A DNA stretch of 64,000 nucleotides, from NCBI GenBank assembly GCA_003255025.1, contig QANY01000052.1:372001-436000 (forward strand), in the 5' to 3' direction. The notes under the pieces were generated by a model that ran no database searches, was not told where the DNA came from, and saw nothing but the letters and a program-made list of their open reading frames with translations. Below are positions 33,954 to 46,623 of this stretch, one piece after another. Source of the DNA: Datisca glomerata. Taxonomy: Eukaryota; Streptophyta; Magnoliopsida; Cucurbitales; Datiscaceae. Position numbers and translations under genes: made by a program. Position 1 is the stretch's first letter. Each line of letters starts with the position of its first letter.

Positions 33954-36817
33954 GTTAGTTTCCCTTACTTCCTTTACTTCATATATCATATTGAAATATG
34001 ATATTATTATTTTAATAAAAATATGATTGTCAATGTAAATGAGCACTGATATGAAAGAATGTCAAAGATCGTATGGTGATTCCCATAATCACAACTTTAC
34101 ATCTTCTCATTGAATTTTTGTAGATGTTATTACTAACCTGAATTCCAATAGTTAATGTAGTTGAGTTTGTTTCATCTACATCCTTGTTTGAAGGATGAAA
34201 AAAAATATTTAAGCTTCCTTGCTACTTGTTAAATTGTAGTCATTCAATCCTGGTTTGTTTTTCCTATATATCATTATGCACTCAAATCCTGGATATGTGT
34301 CAATTGGTTTATTTTCTGTACGAACTGGAGTTACCTTGGGCTATGTTTACGGTGGATTGGTAAGTTATAAGTGAGGCCTTGGTTTCTCAAAATTTTTTAT
34401 GCTAGAGTTGCCTGTAATTTTTTTCTGTCTTTCCACTAGTTTGCTAAATTTTCTGTGTAATTTCAGAATGTTTTGTTGGTGAAATCTCTTCTTGACTTTT
34501 TGTGTTGTTGCTAAAATTTAGGTTGGAAGCTATTTGAATTGACAATATTCATTCCAAGGAGAGGCTATTCTCATGCTTCCTTTTGCAGTACTTAGATTCA
34601 TAATGAAACCATTGCAATTGAAAGGTATTAACCATCAGTAAAACTTGAGTATATTCAAAAATGCTCATGTTGAAGTTTTGAGCCCCGTTGAACTTTTCAC
34701 TTTACGTTTTATTCCTACTAAATCTAGAAAAGCTTTGACATCTAGTGAAACAGTTGCACCTATTATTGAAGGTAGGTCATGCATTGAAGTGTTGAATTGT
34801 TAACTCTGTGGTTATAGTAAAAATGTTTGAGTTCTCCCTTACAATTTATAATTCCAGCAAATGGTGCTTATAATTTCTTCAATATTACTTTCATCCATCT
34901 TAAAACCATCTTTAATCACTATATACCCCCAGAAACAATACGAAATTAGTGAGAAAATTTACATTTTTTGCATATTAGCATAGAGCTCTTCTTGAGTTAG
35001 GTGTTTTGCTTGCTTATTTTTCTATTTATTTGGTGAAAGCATGTGGGTTTTGTTTGTCAATTTTGATTTATTAACAATAAATCCAATCCTAATTGTTATA
35101 CACTATGCTAGTAAGTCTTTTACTTTTTTTTCTTTTTACTGTCTCCAACAAATAGAATTTTCTTCTTTAATATTTGAAATAGGAAACCTTAATAGTAAAT
35201 TCTGCAAGTTATGGTATGCTGCATTTATCTTATGGTGTATAGCATTCTAGTGTAAAATATGTGTAAATATATTGTTAACATTTATATCCACCTTCCATAT
35301 TAAGTTGACATAGTAATATGTTAGACAGACCACTGGTGTCTCTCTCCTTCTTTTCTCAGTTTCAATTTATTATATGGATTTTGATAGTGTTGTAGGTGAT
35401 TTGTCATATGATGCAAGGATTTTGTTGGGGAGGGGGGTAGGGAGTGATAGCATATGAATGGACCTCTTGGTGCCATTATTTCAGTCAGCTATTCTCTGCA
35501 TAATTATAAGCAAATAAAAAGAAAGAAAATTAGTCTATTTTTTACATGTCAGGCATCTTTCAAGATTGTGAAATGCATAAATGTGTCTTGTAGGGTTACT
35601 GGACTCAAGATTGAGCCATTGGGTGAGACTTCCATTGCATCAACAATTTCATATCTTGATAATTTCATTATATTAATTTTAGTTGACCTAATGATGTAAG
35701 TCTCAAGGATTGTGCGCCTTTATAGCAGCAAAATTCTCCCTAACACTCGCTCTAGCAGGTCTCTTGAGTATCTCTCTCTTTTCCTATCACTTGATTGAAA
35801 ATTGAATCTCTTAATTGAACGTGAATTTGTTGCTTAATTAGTTAAGATAATATTTAAGACTTTAGAAGAATGGGAACTGTGCAACATGGATCCGTGGAGG
35901 AATTTGTTGCTTAATCAGTTAAGATAGTATTTAAGGCTTTGTGTTTTGTTGTACTGAAATATTTACATTTTGAACTTTGTGGGTTATTTTGTTTGATAGC
36001 TCATTTCTTTTCTAATGTCATTTTTGGTACAATATAGAGCTAATACTCTAAAAAGACGTGAATTTTATTTTGCTTACTATCAATGTTGCTTTTAAGGTAT
36101 TGAGGAACAAGAACTATGATAGTTAGGGGATGAATGTGTAGAATTTGAGCAAAATGGTTATGCATTTGAATCTTGTGTACTAAGGGAATGAAATGGAAAC
36201 TTGAAAGCTAAATCTAAGCTATTACCATTGAATGTCTAATGAATCTATCTCTGTGGTGAAATTTTCGTTCTAGGTATATTTCTAAATTTATTTAGTTAAT
36301 TTACATGAGAAGTTTTGTTGTCTACCATGTATTTTTTTAATTTGTGATTATTTCCTTATGAAGGTTGACCTTGTTGGAACTTCATGGCATAAAGGACTGC
36401 CAGCTCCCCTCCTCTAAGAAAACCACCGTCTCCAGTCCATGAAAACCACCAAGTGAAACTCCTAGTACACCCCCACCTTCAGTACCTAGAGGACTGCCAG
36501 CGCCCCCTCATCCTATGGCCAATGGCCCTAAATTTACATAACTTAAGTAGTGGGTCATAGGATTTTCTTAAATGTGAACTTATACTAGATTTTAATTATT
36601 TTTCTTAGGATACATTACTTTTACTTGTTCTATGTAAAAGTCAAAATGTAATTATCATTTTGAGATGTGATTTCTAGTCGACAGTAAGTATGTAACAATT
36701 TTGAGTAATTAAATGAAATGATTTGTGACTTTGTAATTTCATGATATTTTCTGAAGAAGTTATTTATTTTTTATATTTGTATAATTTAAAGTATAAGTAA
36801 TAAAAAAATTATAAAAA
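33954..36817 (+). other. Element interior with unidentified exon-like pieces
   Basis: Past the PDH exons I see open, possibly exonic stretches: about 34548-34625 (EAILMLPFAVLRFIMKPLQL before a GT-like donor); 34655-34771 (HVEVLSPVELFTLRFIPT, before AAG|GTAGGTC); about 35590-35660 (RVTGLKIEPLGETSIAST); and a proline-rich segment at about 36444-36540 (PSTPPPSVPRGLPAPPHPMA). None was recognised. They may be parts of further captured genes or of one chimeric transcript. Confidence 0.35.
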
Positions 36818-37140
36818 GTGTTTAATAACATTAACAAAATAAGAAGTAATGAAAAATGCTATGAAAGACATACGGTAGCATTTATAATAGGTTATGAAAT
36901 ACATATGTTGGCATTTGTAAAACACTATGAAAGACCTACTACATCATTTGTAAAATATTTTGAAAGACTTTTTATAGCGTTTAAAAAATGCTATGAAAAG
37001 TGTTTGATAGTGTTTAAAAACGCTATTAAAAGCTTTTGATAGCGTTTAAAAACCCTATGAAAAGTTTTTTATAGCGTATGAAAAGATTTTTATAGCGTTT
37101 AAAAAATGCTATCATAGGTCATGAACTTTTAATAACGTAT
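36818..37140. repeat. Array of atagcgttt / aaacgctat short inverted repeats
   Basis: Units of roughly 30-36 bases recur: tgctatgaaaag, a T-rich spacer, then atagcgtttaaaaa. Clear copies are near 36975, 37006, 37040, 37068 and 37092, with decayed ones from 36850. Each unit is itself a small inverted repeat. This arrangement fits a transposase-binding subterminal array of a CACTA or related DNA transposon. Confidence 0.75.
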
Positions 37141-37259
37141 GTACATATCACATTTTTGGAAAGGCAATCAAAACCCTATGATAGCAAAAACAAAGAAAAT
37201 GGTCGATCTTTACTCCCGCATTTTTTTTGCCGCTGTCAATAATAAAGAACATTTTAAAT

Positions 37260-38430
37260 GACCGACAATAGAAAGCTTTCAGAGATTTATGTTTAGGACA
37301 CTTGCTCGACACCAATATCCAGAGCTTCCCTTCATAACTATTGATGCATCTAGTACGAAGACAATTCTAAAATGTTTGGGAAAACAGATGGAGTAAGTTT
37401 CAACCTGGATGGAAAGATGATAAACTTTGGAATAAAGAAATCCGCTCTAGTAACGAGGGTGAATTTTGGCGAATATCCTTTCATTCAAAAAGGGGGCTGC
37501 CAACGCGGAAGTTAAGAGCCACCATTTTCCCTAGAGTAAAAAAATTTATAAGAAAACATTATGCCTTTTCCTTCAATGCAATGCAAGGTGCTAAAGAAAA
37601 ATACACGCTGAAATTAGCAAAACTCTACTTCTTGGAAAATTTTCTATTGGGAATTCAACTGAGAATCACACAAACAACCAACATTGAAGGACCTTGCAAA
37701 CACAATATTCAACACTAACATGATATGTAAATTTATTTACAAGTAAATACATTTATTTACATTGTACTTCATAGTCTGCCTAACCTTTTTATAACGAAAG
37801 GATTAAACAACTACGCATGATTTTGACACCCATGAACCCGATGTAGCAAGATTTAGACTTGGCATACATGGCTCCATTCTGTACGATAATTTACTTATCA
37901 AAGAGAGCCAATTGTTTTTCAATCTGATCAAGAATATTCATTTGAATAAATTATGAGGACATCACAAAAGAGGGTAAGAGGAGAAAGAACAAGAAAAGAA
38001 TGAGAGGATGTAGAAATGAAAGAACATTTGTATTTGATATACGTAATGTAGGCTACAATGTCAGACGACATTAAAAAAATTAGTATGATTGGACAAAGAA
38101 GAAACTGACCAACAATAAAAGGTAACAAATGTATTTGTCGTTAGTAAGAAAAAATGTAAATGATTATTAACACATCTTAAAATGAAGTTCATATAATGAA
38201 CAAGAGGAAGAAGACAAAATGGTGATATTGAGAAGGAAAAAGAACCAGAAGATCAACATAATGATGCTTATAAGGGTGATGATAACAATTAAGATAAAAA
38301 TGATGAAAGTAGCAATGGTGAACAAGGAGGAAACATTGGACAAGAACAAGACACGGTGCTGGTTAAGGATCTAAAGAGAAAAGGTACGTCTTCAAAAAAG
38401 GGAAAAAAGACTATTGGTTAAGAAAAGTAA
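37260..38430 (+). pseudogene. DUF1985-like transposon-associated gene remnant
   Basis: An open stretch on the + strand at about 37480-37690 reads KKFIRKHYAFSFNAMQGAKE then KLAKLYFLENFLLG. This resembles the 'L-YFLE--LLG' core of DUF1985, found in plant proteins that often accompany a Ulp1 cysteine protease inside MULE or CACTA transposons. It is preceded by a conserved-looking segment with FQPGWKDDKLWNKEI. The region 38190-38430 is rich in lysine, aspartate and glutamate codons, like the acidic linker of such proteins. No protease catalytic domain is visible and stops are frequent. Confidence 0.45.
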
Positions 38431-38746
38431 AACTCCAAAATTACCATATGTGACAGGTAAATAAGAAAGTGAAAAAACAAACATCCCTAGAAGGACCAAG
38501 CTTCTCTCTTGGATCACAATTTGATTAGATGTGCTTCTTTCTAAGTTTTTGAATATTGAACATGTCATCGCACTGCTAGTTTATGTTGGATATTGATACT
38601 TGGTTTATTTTAAAAATCTAGTTTATAAGGCTGCTAAGTAGTTTAAAATTTTGATATTGATGCTTGGATTATTTTAAGTTAAATGTTGATTCTGCTATGA
38701 GTATTATGATGATTGAGGACTCCTCATTGTGTTGAATGGAAAAAAA

Positions 38747-38834
38747 ATCTAATATCATGATTATTATTGTGAATGAAAAAATAGATAGAAATCTAGTATT
38801 ATGATTATTACTGTGAATGAAAAAATAGATAGAA
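38747..38834 (+). repeat. About 44-bp tandem duplication
   Basis: aatcta[a/g]tat[c/t]atgattatta followed by [t/c]tgtgaatgaaaaaatagatag occurs twice in a row with four or so differences. It is a local duplication in AT-rich DNA with no function inferred. Confidence 0.8.
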
Positions 38835-39239
38835 TTATGATGATCGACTACTGGTCATTACGATGATGATTTTTGTACAGGTGCTGAAAAATTGGGGAAT
38901 GACGTTAAAATAGGGAACCCTTTTCAGTTCATAAAGATGAATGTAAATAATTTATTGACCTTTATTCATACAACTAAAAAAACAGTACAGAAAGACAGCT
39001 GCCTATAATGACCATAATACACACAATGACAGATTCACAAATTCAATTTTGAAAACACCAGCCCAAAGTCAAATGCATAACAAAAAAAATTGTCCACACA
39101 AAACACGATCTTTAAATGACAAGTTATAGACAATAAATTTTCATTAGCAAATAAATTAGGAACTCAATGTAGATCATTATCCAATAAAAATAATGTCAAA
39201 TGTTGCATTAATGTTTTATCTTCTTGCTATTCCTAGAAT

Positions 39240-41560
39240 ATGGAACACGAATTAGGTTCCTGCACGTTTTTCGGTTGTTACCAACTTGACCACAAAGACT
39301 ACACTTCACACTTCGCCTAGTTTCACATATAGATGAAATATGTTACTTCTTTGGCCTTCCAACTCCACGTCTCATATCTGGAGGTATAATCCTTAATTAT
39401 CCTTCATCCTGAGTAGGTAACATGCTCTAATTACCTAATGGGCTTTATGGGTCGAAGCGTACTTAATACTCGAAAACCAATCACTAACATATGAATATGA
39501 ACTCAAGTTTCGATTTCAATAGACAGCACAATCATGTGCACATGGTATATGATCCAACTCCCACCTCCGACATGAACAAGGACAACTAGCCAAGTTCAAA
39601 ACATACACAACACCACCATGACTAATGTAGAATTCATTTATGTCAGATGAACCAACTTGAAAAACATTAACAAAAATTATAAATAATCATAATTTAAATA
39701 GAACCATACAATGACTAAATTAAAGTATATAAGACATACTGACATAGTTTGAGCAACTACGTATTCTTCCCTCAAATGATCCTCAGCCAACAATGTAAGC
39801 TTCATTTTCAGAAAAGATGACGTCGTCCTACACTCGTAAAACCATCTCAAACATAGTTGATGTATAAAAGTTCCAATAACCTTATAATAGGAAGTTCACG
39901 TACTCCGACTAACACATAATTAATACTTTTAAAGATGTCAGAGGTCATCGTGTTATACCACTGACAAGTAAAATAAGCTCATGCCCATCTATCAAATCCA
40001 ACTCCCTCTAAATACGAACGAATTCATGAAGACATCTTGTCCAAACTTTGCATTTGATGCTCAAAATCAATCATAAAGTAAGCCTCAGCATATGCATAAA
40101 AATGAGATAAATGCTCTTCGGGAACTTAGATCTTCTCTTTAATTTCTGACATAGATGGTACATGCATGCTCCATGATAAGCATTAGCAAAATTAATACTA
40201 ATAGCATTGGAAATACTAGTGTGTCGGCCATACACAATAACTATACCAACATCTCCAATACAAAAGCGCAGCTTACGCATGAACCATATCCACGAATCAT
40301 CATTCTCTGAATCAAGTACAGTGAATGATAGTGCAAAAATTTGGTTGTTGCCATCGAAAAGACAAGCAGATAACAAAATGTCCACATACTTGGCCTTTAA
40401 AAATGTGTAGTCAACCAATATAATTGGTCTACAATGTCTCCACCCATCTAAGGATTTTGCAGTAGATATAAAATAATACTTGAACCTCCCTTCAGAATTC
40501 ACAACATAATCAGTAACAGAACCTACAACATGCAAGGGTAAAAATACGTAGCTAAATTATATACTAACCGTAAGAAATTTATTAATCATGAAAGAACTAT
40601 ATCATACTAGGGTTTGTTTCACGAAATGCTGCAAAAAATGAAGGAATATAACTTATGATTCTTCATCAGATCCTAAAACAAAATGCATAGAAGTTCTTCT
40701 CCCCCTCAAAACTTTATGATAGCTAATATGAACATCATGTTTTGCACGCATGTCGTCAACAATCTCTTTTGGACCACTCTTATGTAAGCAACCGACCTTA
40801 TAATTGTTCTTCAAACACTCAGTGATCATGATAGCACTAGCTTACCTATGATCATTTTGTATAATATCTAATGAACAATAATGTTCTCTAATATACTTCA
40901 TCATCATCCATAAATCACTATGCCTATACTTGGATGCATGCAAATACCAACCACAAGAGTTAACATATATCACAACAAATCGTTCATCATTCGACTTATT
41001 CATCTTAAATTGAAAATGTTTGTTTAACACAACAACTTGAATTACTTTCTTCAACTGTACCTTGCTACCAAATAAATATTTCTCCTTAACATGAAAATCA
41101 ATTGGAGCATTCTCAACATCAACATTCTAAAAAATGATAGTCAGATGGTTGCACAACAAGTACATTACTAAAAGAAAAAAATACAATGTCGACCATAGAA
41201 CAGCTAGCATTGCTTGAGGGTGAAATTTCTAAAAATTGACCAATCTCAACAGCTAATGGACAATGCACACTCTTTGGAAAGGAAGTAAACCATAAAACAT
41301 CGCTATCATCCTTTAACTCTAAAACTTTACAAGACGTCGTCGGAACAACAAGAAGAACCTTCATATTTATATTTTCTCGTGCATCACAAAAACCTAATTT
41401 AATTACAACCAAATCCAATAAAATATCAAATGTTGAATCCATATCAACAAAAATCAATTTTAATTTGTTATCAACATACGTATTCATATCACGCCATGAA
41501 CCTTTGACATACCTGAAAATACTATTTTTGAGAAATTTCAGGCCAATGAACACTAAGAAA
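39240..41560 (-). pseudogene. MULE transposase, near full-length but decayed
   Basis: On the minus strand the order is: N-terminal region (41553-41119); DNA-binding-like domain at 41054-40842 (VVLNKHFQFKMNKSNDERFV, SCGWYLHASKYRHSD); the DDE core at 40535-40071 (YFISTAKSLDGWRHCRPI, LVDYTFLKAKYV, GNNQIFALSFTVLDSENDDS, WIWFMRKLRF, HLCQKLKRRSK); a SWIM zinc finger at about 39600-39525 (LASCPCSCRRWELDHIPCAH); and a C-terminal RGVGRPKK plus zinc knuckle (CSLCGQVGNNRKTC) at about 39350-39250. The first catalytic aspartate (LVDYTFLK) survives. Stops between the core and the zinc finger and at 40842/40535 show it is inactive. Confidence 0.88.
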
Positions 41561-43254
41561 CAACAATAAATTAATATTGTTATATAAATTTCAGAACATT
41601 GAAAAACAATAACATTCTACGCAATCCCTAAGTAAAAAAATGAATCTCAAAATAAACTCTAATGGATGTCGAAGAGATTCCATTAGAGCTAAAAATCAAT
41701 GCCGAATATGAAATAATCTCAAGAAAACAAAATGATGTAAACCGAATAAAGAAGAACTCAAAAATTATAACTCAAGTAAAAGAAAAACAAGAATGTAGAT
41801 GTTGCATATGAACGAAACAAGAGAAGAAAGAAAATCAGATGGAAGAAACAAAAAAACTAAACCTCGTTGAAATTCGGGCTGAATGAGAAGAAACAAACCA
41901 AAAATCACGCTGAAGCTTCAAGAATAGCGGAAAACAAAATCAAAATGAAAGAATAAGAAAGATGGAGAATCAAAGCAAATTTCATTGCCTTCGAAGAAGC
42001 TGCCAAAAAGATTCAACCAGAAATTCGCCCTCAGCTGAGCTTCGGGAAAGATAAGGGCAAAAGGGAAAAAAAGAAAAGAATAGATACATATATTTACATG
42101 GTAAGCGGCCATATATGCAAAAAAAAATATTATATAGAATGAGCTACTAAAACTGATGAAGTCTGTAATTTTCACTTTTCTTTTTATCACTTTTTTGCAT
42201 TTGGCATTTGGCATCCTCAAGAAGCATATTATCTCAAATGTTTCTTAAGAAATGCTTTCAAGTAGAAAGAAACGTGTTTTGAAGTGCATTATTAAAACTA
42301 AAAATATTAATTGCACTCTATTTTCGCATCCACAAAATGCTTCTATATGTAAACGCTTTTAATTAAATTGAACAAGACAAGTTGAATTGACGCAGTTGGT
42401 TAAATCTTCACACACATATCCTAGAAGTTGTGGATTCGAATCATATTCTCTCATTCCTCTTAAAATTTGTAACGTAACATTGATAAAAAAAATAAACCGA
42501 ACAACGGTTAACCGATCTATTTCATATTAGAAAAGTTGAAAGACATGTGGATTTATACTTATGATGTCTAAATGTCGTACTTTACGACATATACAGTTGG
42601 AACTTAAGAAGAAGGGAATTTCTATTAATCAACTATATTTTCATTTTTACCAGTTGATCATTCTTTCCACCTTCTTGAGAAGCTCATTTATCAAGCAGTC
42701 TGATGAGACTACTAAGACAGAAGTTTATAATATCATTCTTAAATACTATGTTCTAACACACCCGATGTCAGCTCGAAGACTTTGTTGCGTTTATCTAAAA
42801 AATCTTTTGAACTACGATTTATGTCTTGAATACATATACACAATTAAAAATTATGTCAAAATACAAATTGTATTGTAATTAGAGTAATCTGACTCAGACT
42901 CACGTTTCTAAGCATAAGTATGGAAGCCCAAGCATTTGCTTCAATCTAAAAACAAAATTTAAGATGATTTGGCCAACTTTCGAGTGTTAGATTATGGCCT
43001 GCAAAACCTTGGTTCCAACTTCGAAGTCTTTTATTGGTCAAGTGGAAGGTACATGGAGTTCGAACCCTTTTACTTAATATGGATAATCTTATGTATGACC
43101 ATTTGGTATGTCAGGCCTAGTCGTTCCACCTTTGAAATCCAAATAAAAAAATTTAAGAAAGAGATATAGAAAACCCTATGGTCCTAATGGTTTTGAAATA
43201 CAAGTGGCTACCGTAGTAGACATTTTTTCTTAAACATTGTAAAAATAACCACTG
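41561..43254. other. Flank of the MULE; no gene seen apart from a SINE
   Basis: 41561-42230 is purine-rich on the + strand and would be the 5' leader side of the minus-strand MULE transposase. I could not identify MULE terminal inverted repeats with a 9-bp target duplication. The open frame 42561-42878 has no recognisable domain. Confidence 0.4.
42374..42494 (+). mobile_element. tRNA-derived SINE-like sequence
   Basis: An RNA polymerase III A-box-like TGACGCAGTTGG (42388-42399) is followed 32 bases later by a B-box-like GGATTCGAATC (42432-42442). About 50 bases further on lies an A-rich end (ttgataaaaaaaataaac). Spacing and order fit the head of a plant SINE derived from tRNA. The cloverleaf does not close well, so a functional tRNA is unlikely. 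Confidence 0.6.
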
Positions 43255-43276
43255 TAATAGACATATTCTTGTAGTG
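43255..43276 (-). mobile_element. Isolated CACTA-type terminus
   Basis: Read on the minus strand from 43276 the sequence begins CACTACAAGAATATGTCTAT. Inside it, a related block recurs (agtagacatttttt near 43218, aatagacatattctt at the end), as subterminal repeats would. The element would extend to the left, but no matching left end was found, so only this end is called. Confidence 0.55.
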
Positions 43277-46200
43277 TTTTGCTTTTATATAATTATAAGC
43301 ACTAATCTCAATTAGATTGATCTAATTATTGAACCTTATAATGTCATGATAAAGAAATAAATCATTTAAACTGTTACTAAAGCATGCTTACATGACCCAC
43401 CACAACTTCTAATTGCACGCGGGATTGTCTTATTATAAAAGAGTACACTCTAATTCATCACTCTTGTTGAAATATTAAATCAATTTAGGTTTTTGCATAT
43501 CAAACCGAAAAAGGTAAGATTTGCTTCTTTTACTCTGAACCACTTATATGAGGAAATGATTATCATAATTTTGGTATTTACTACATATGAAATTTTATTC
43601 TTTTTATATTTTTTCAAGAACAATTTTAGAGTAATCAAGTAATTATTGATCAAATTTTAAGTTGTCAAGTGATGTGACAATCATTTATAAATTGATGTTT
43701 TATGATTCACTAAAATGATTTGACAAAATAACATATCAATGATTGTTAGATCATTTGATCACTTAAAATTTAATCAGTTACTTAATCGAGATAGAATTAC
43801 TTATCTCTCAATATACTAATTTTGTTTATAGATTGACAGATTTATGTTTGCATTATGATTTTTTTCTTTAGTGGATATTTTTTCTTCTTTGTTAATATAG
43901 TTTTAGTTAGGAAATGAACGATAGGGATAAAAGTTTCAAAGCTATATTATAGCTCAACAAGTCAGGTCGTGGATTCGCTTCTCATAGCTAGATGGCCGAT
44001 TAATTTCGTACCCATAACCACTAGAAATTTATCTGGTCAACGTTGTATTCTATATTGTGGTTTGGAGTCCTCAAACAACAGTATCACTCAGAGGAATTGC
44101 AGAGGAGAAGTAATTATTTTTTATTTTAATTTTCTCTTAACAAATTTGAACAGATTATATCTAATTTCTTCTCGCAGAGAGCACATATCCTTACTTTCAT
44201 GCACTTCTAAGTGCATGCAACGGATTTTTTCTATGGGCATTATTTGCTAATGAATGAAAATTAGTGACTAAATTAATAAAATTAAAACTTAAAAGTTAAA
44301 TTTAGAGATTAAATGAAATTAAAACCTAAGACTACTCCAAATAGTGTATTTATTTGGGCTAGATATAAGAAGTGGCAAGTGTAATATCACGTAAAATAGG
44401 GCCTAAAACTGCTAAATAATTAATCTAGTATAAATATTAACTTTCTCTAAAAAAACATATATCTTAATTTTTTTAATGTTTTCATTATCATAGAAATATC
44501 CTTTAACAGCTCATGGTACTCTTCATGTCTTTGTTCTTTTTGTTTTTTAAATTTTTGCATAAAATGTTTGGGCCCAAGCTTTAATGACAATCAAAGGCAT
44601 TAATTCCTCAAAGTATGCAATTCTACTATTTCAATAAAATAATTACTTTGCATCATAATTCTCTCATCATTATTCCTAAACCTATTATAAGAAACTTCTC
44701 TATCAACTTAAATTTATATATGTTCACAGTGATGTCGGTGGTGCCTTTAGATTTTCTTATTCAATTTAGGTCATCATGGTTTCTCTTTTAGCTTCACCGT
44801 CTCCCATTTGTACCAAATTATTCTTATTTCTGATTGCATGGTATCTTTCTTTTATTTTTCTAAATTCTAACACTTTATTTAAGTCTTTCCCATTTCAACC
44901 TCAAAACTAAATACTCTAACAATTTTCTAACTGTGAGTTATATGACCCAACAATCAATAAGAAATATTATTTTATTCTTATTCATGGTATCACTTTTAGC
45001 TTCACCGCCTCTAAAATAAATAATGTCAGGTTATATTTTATGCAAAGATTTTAGGTATCCGTAATATATGTTGGATTTCAACCTTGATAAAATATCATTT
45101 TAATTTTTTCAAGAAAATTGACTTGATCCCACTAGCAATTTTTTTCCTAAATTATGACTCTTTTTACATTTTTTTTCTTCCTTAAACATCGGATGCTGAT
45201 CATTGAGTCTATTAGCCTAATCTTACTATCTAAAGTCTAACCATGAGCCATTTCATTGTAAATGCATGCCCACTATGAGTTTGGAAGAAAAGGTAAAGAA
45301 TGCTTTTGGAATAATGGAAGCACAGAGTCTCAACTCTCAAAATTATGATAACTTGTTGCAAAAAGCAATAACATTGGGTTTGTGGCGAAAAGTTAAAAAA
45401 TAACTAAACACCAAACATCTTTTATTATGTATGACTTGTTTGAATATATACTTACTCGGACTGTATGTATGCGAGCATTGAAATATAGAAAACTATAACT
45501 TTAATGTTAAGTCTCGTGGATATTATATAAACCAAATGTTATAATGCAACAACATTATCGTTTGTGTTGAACATTATACACAACTGCATAATATTTTTTG
45601 AGAATTTAAAAAAACGAGAGTAAAGAGGGTCCAAATGAAAATATCATAAATTGTTAGCCATTAGATTGATATAAAGAGAGGGATGGGTAGGGTTTTTGAA
45701 TTCCACGCAGAAGAAGTAGTGAATGGTGAAAGCGAATATCTTGTATTTAGGTGGAAGATGGATGCTAGTGGAGGAAGCATTTGAGATTGTCAGCCCAAAT
45801 ATAGAACTTTGTGGTTCATTTTTTTAAGCTTTTACTTCCCATAAACACATAGAAAAGAAGGCAATGCTTTGCCCACAAGTTATGTATATATTAACATAAA
45901 CCAACCACTCACCCTTTCACCGTTTTTCTTTCTCTATTATCGAGAAAATTCAGTATTTCAAGAATATCAAACTTAGTGCTTGTTTCTAAGTCACAAGTTT
46001 TATGTGCTATATAAAAGTCGGACCACTCGAATTCACACTTTAGCAAATAGAGAAACGAATTTAACGACCATATGAGCTCTATAAGGGCGGGGTAAAAAAT
46101 TTAGTTCGGTTGAGTGACTTTATCATATATACTGTTTTAATGATAATATTTTCATCCTATATTTTCATGGTATATTTTAAAAAATATATTTTAAAGATAT

Positions 46201-46415
46201 TTTCATAATATATTTTTTTTATAAAATTATTTTTTTACTATAACTTTTCAAGTCGACAACACGATTTTGTTTGCAATTGAAGAAAATTGTGATAATTCGC
46301 CGAAATCATTATTTTTTTAACATTTATCCATTTAGCATAAATTTGGTTTTAAACAATAAATTTAAATGACAAATATTAGCTTAAAATAATCAGGGCAGAG
46401 AGAGAGAGTGCAGGT
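43277..46415. other. 3.1 kb of AT-rich DNA without recognised features
   Basis: I read both strands and found no protein domain, splice-consistent gene, RNA gene or paired terminal repeat. The open frame 43969-44250 has no recognisable motif. Pyrimidine- and AT-rich words dominate. Confidence 0.4.
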
Positions 46416-46542
46416 AGATTTTTGGTGTGTTAGCCTAGCCCTATATTTATGTGCGATAGCTTTTTTACGACAAAATATTAAAGTTGCTAATAAATTTAAT
46501 CAAGTTTGTAGAAACTATTGAAAATTTATCATAAATCACGTA

Positions 46543-46623
46543 GATTGAAGATCATGAAAATATTTATTTTCATAGAAGCTTACAAAGCATGATGATTGAA
46601 GATCGTGAAGATATTTACTTTCG
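46543..46623 (+). repeat. Imperfect 51-bp tandem duplication in the Copia D LTR
   Basis: gattgaagatc[a/g]tgaa[a/g]atat followed by tta[t/c]ttt[t/c]... occurs at 46543 and again at 46594. It is a local duplication inside the presumed LTR. Confidence 0.65.

Larger units (their letters stand above)
32296..37200 (+). mobile_element. CACTA-type element carrying captured gene fragments (right end uncertain)
   Basis: The left end reads CACTACAACAAATGTATGC at 32296, the same start as the 22507 terminus. A CT-rich leader with an internal direct duplication follows, then five recognisable exons of a pyruvate dehydrogenase E1-beta gene, more intron/exon-like text, and at 36818-37140 an array of short inverted repeats (atagcgttt / aaacgctat) typical of CACTA subterminal regions. 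No TTTGTTGTAGTG right terminus was found near 37.2 kb, so the right boundary is a guess. The element has no recognised transposase. Confidence 0.6.

Noticed and set aside
42561..42878. 105-codon + strand open frame
   Set aside because: No recognisable domain, no splice or promoter context, and AT-rich composition. I do not call it a gene.
43030..43070. B-box-like ggagttcgaaccc with an A-box-like word upstream
   Set aside because: The spacing between the two boxes is only about 10 bases, too short for a tRNA or SINE, and there is no A-rich tail.
32296..43276. One 11-kb CACTA element from 32296 to 43276
   Set aside because: The termini share only about the first 8 bases (CACTACAAC against CACTACAAG) and the subterminal repeats differ, so they probably belong to two families. 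The MULE transposase between them would also be foreign to a CACTA.
43945..43990. tagctcaacaagt ... gtggattcg resembling tRNA A and B boxes
   Set aside because: The boxes are degenerate and no cloverleaf or tail is visible.
44900..46100. Possible promoter/leader near 45640-45800
   Set aside because: Some leader-like words (gggtagggtttttg) occur, but no coding region follows, so no gene can be supported.
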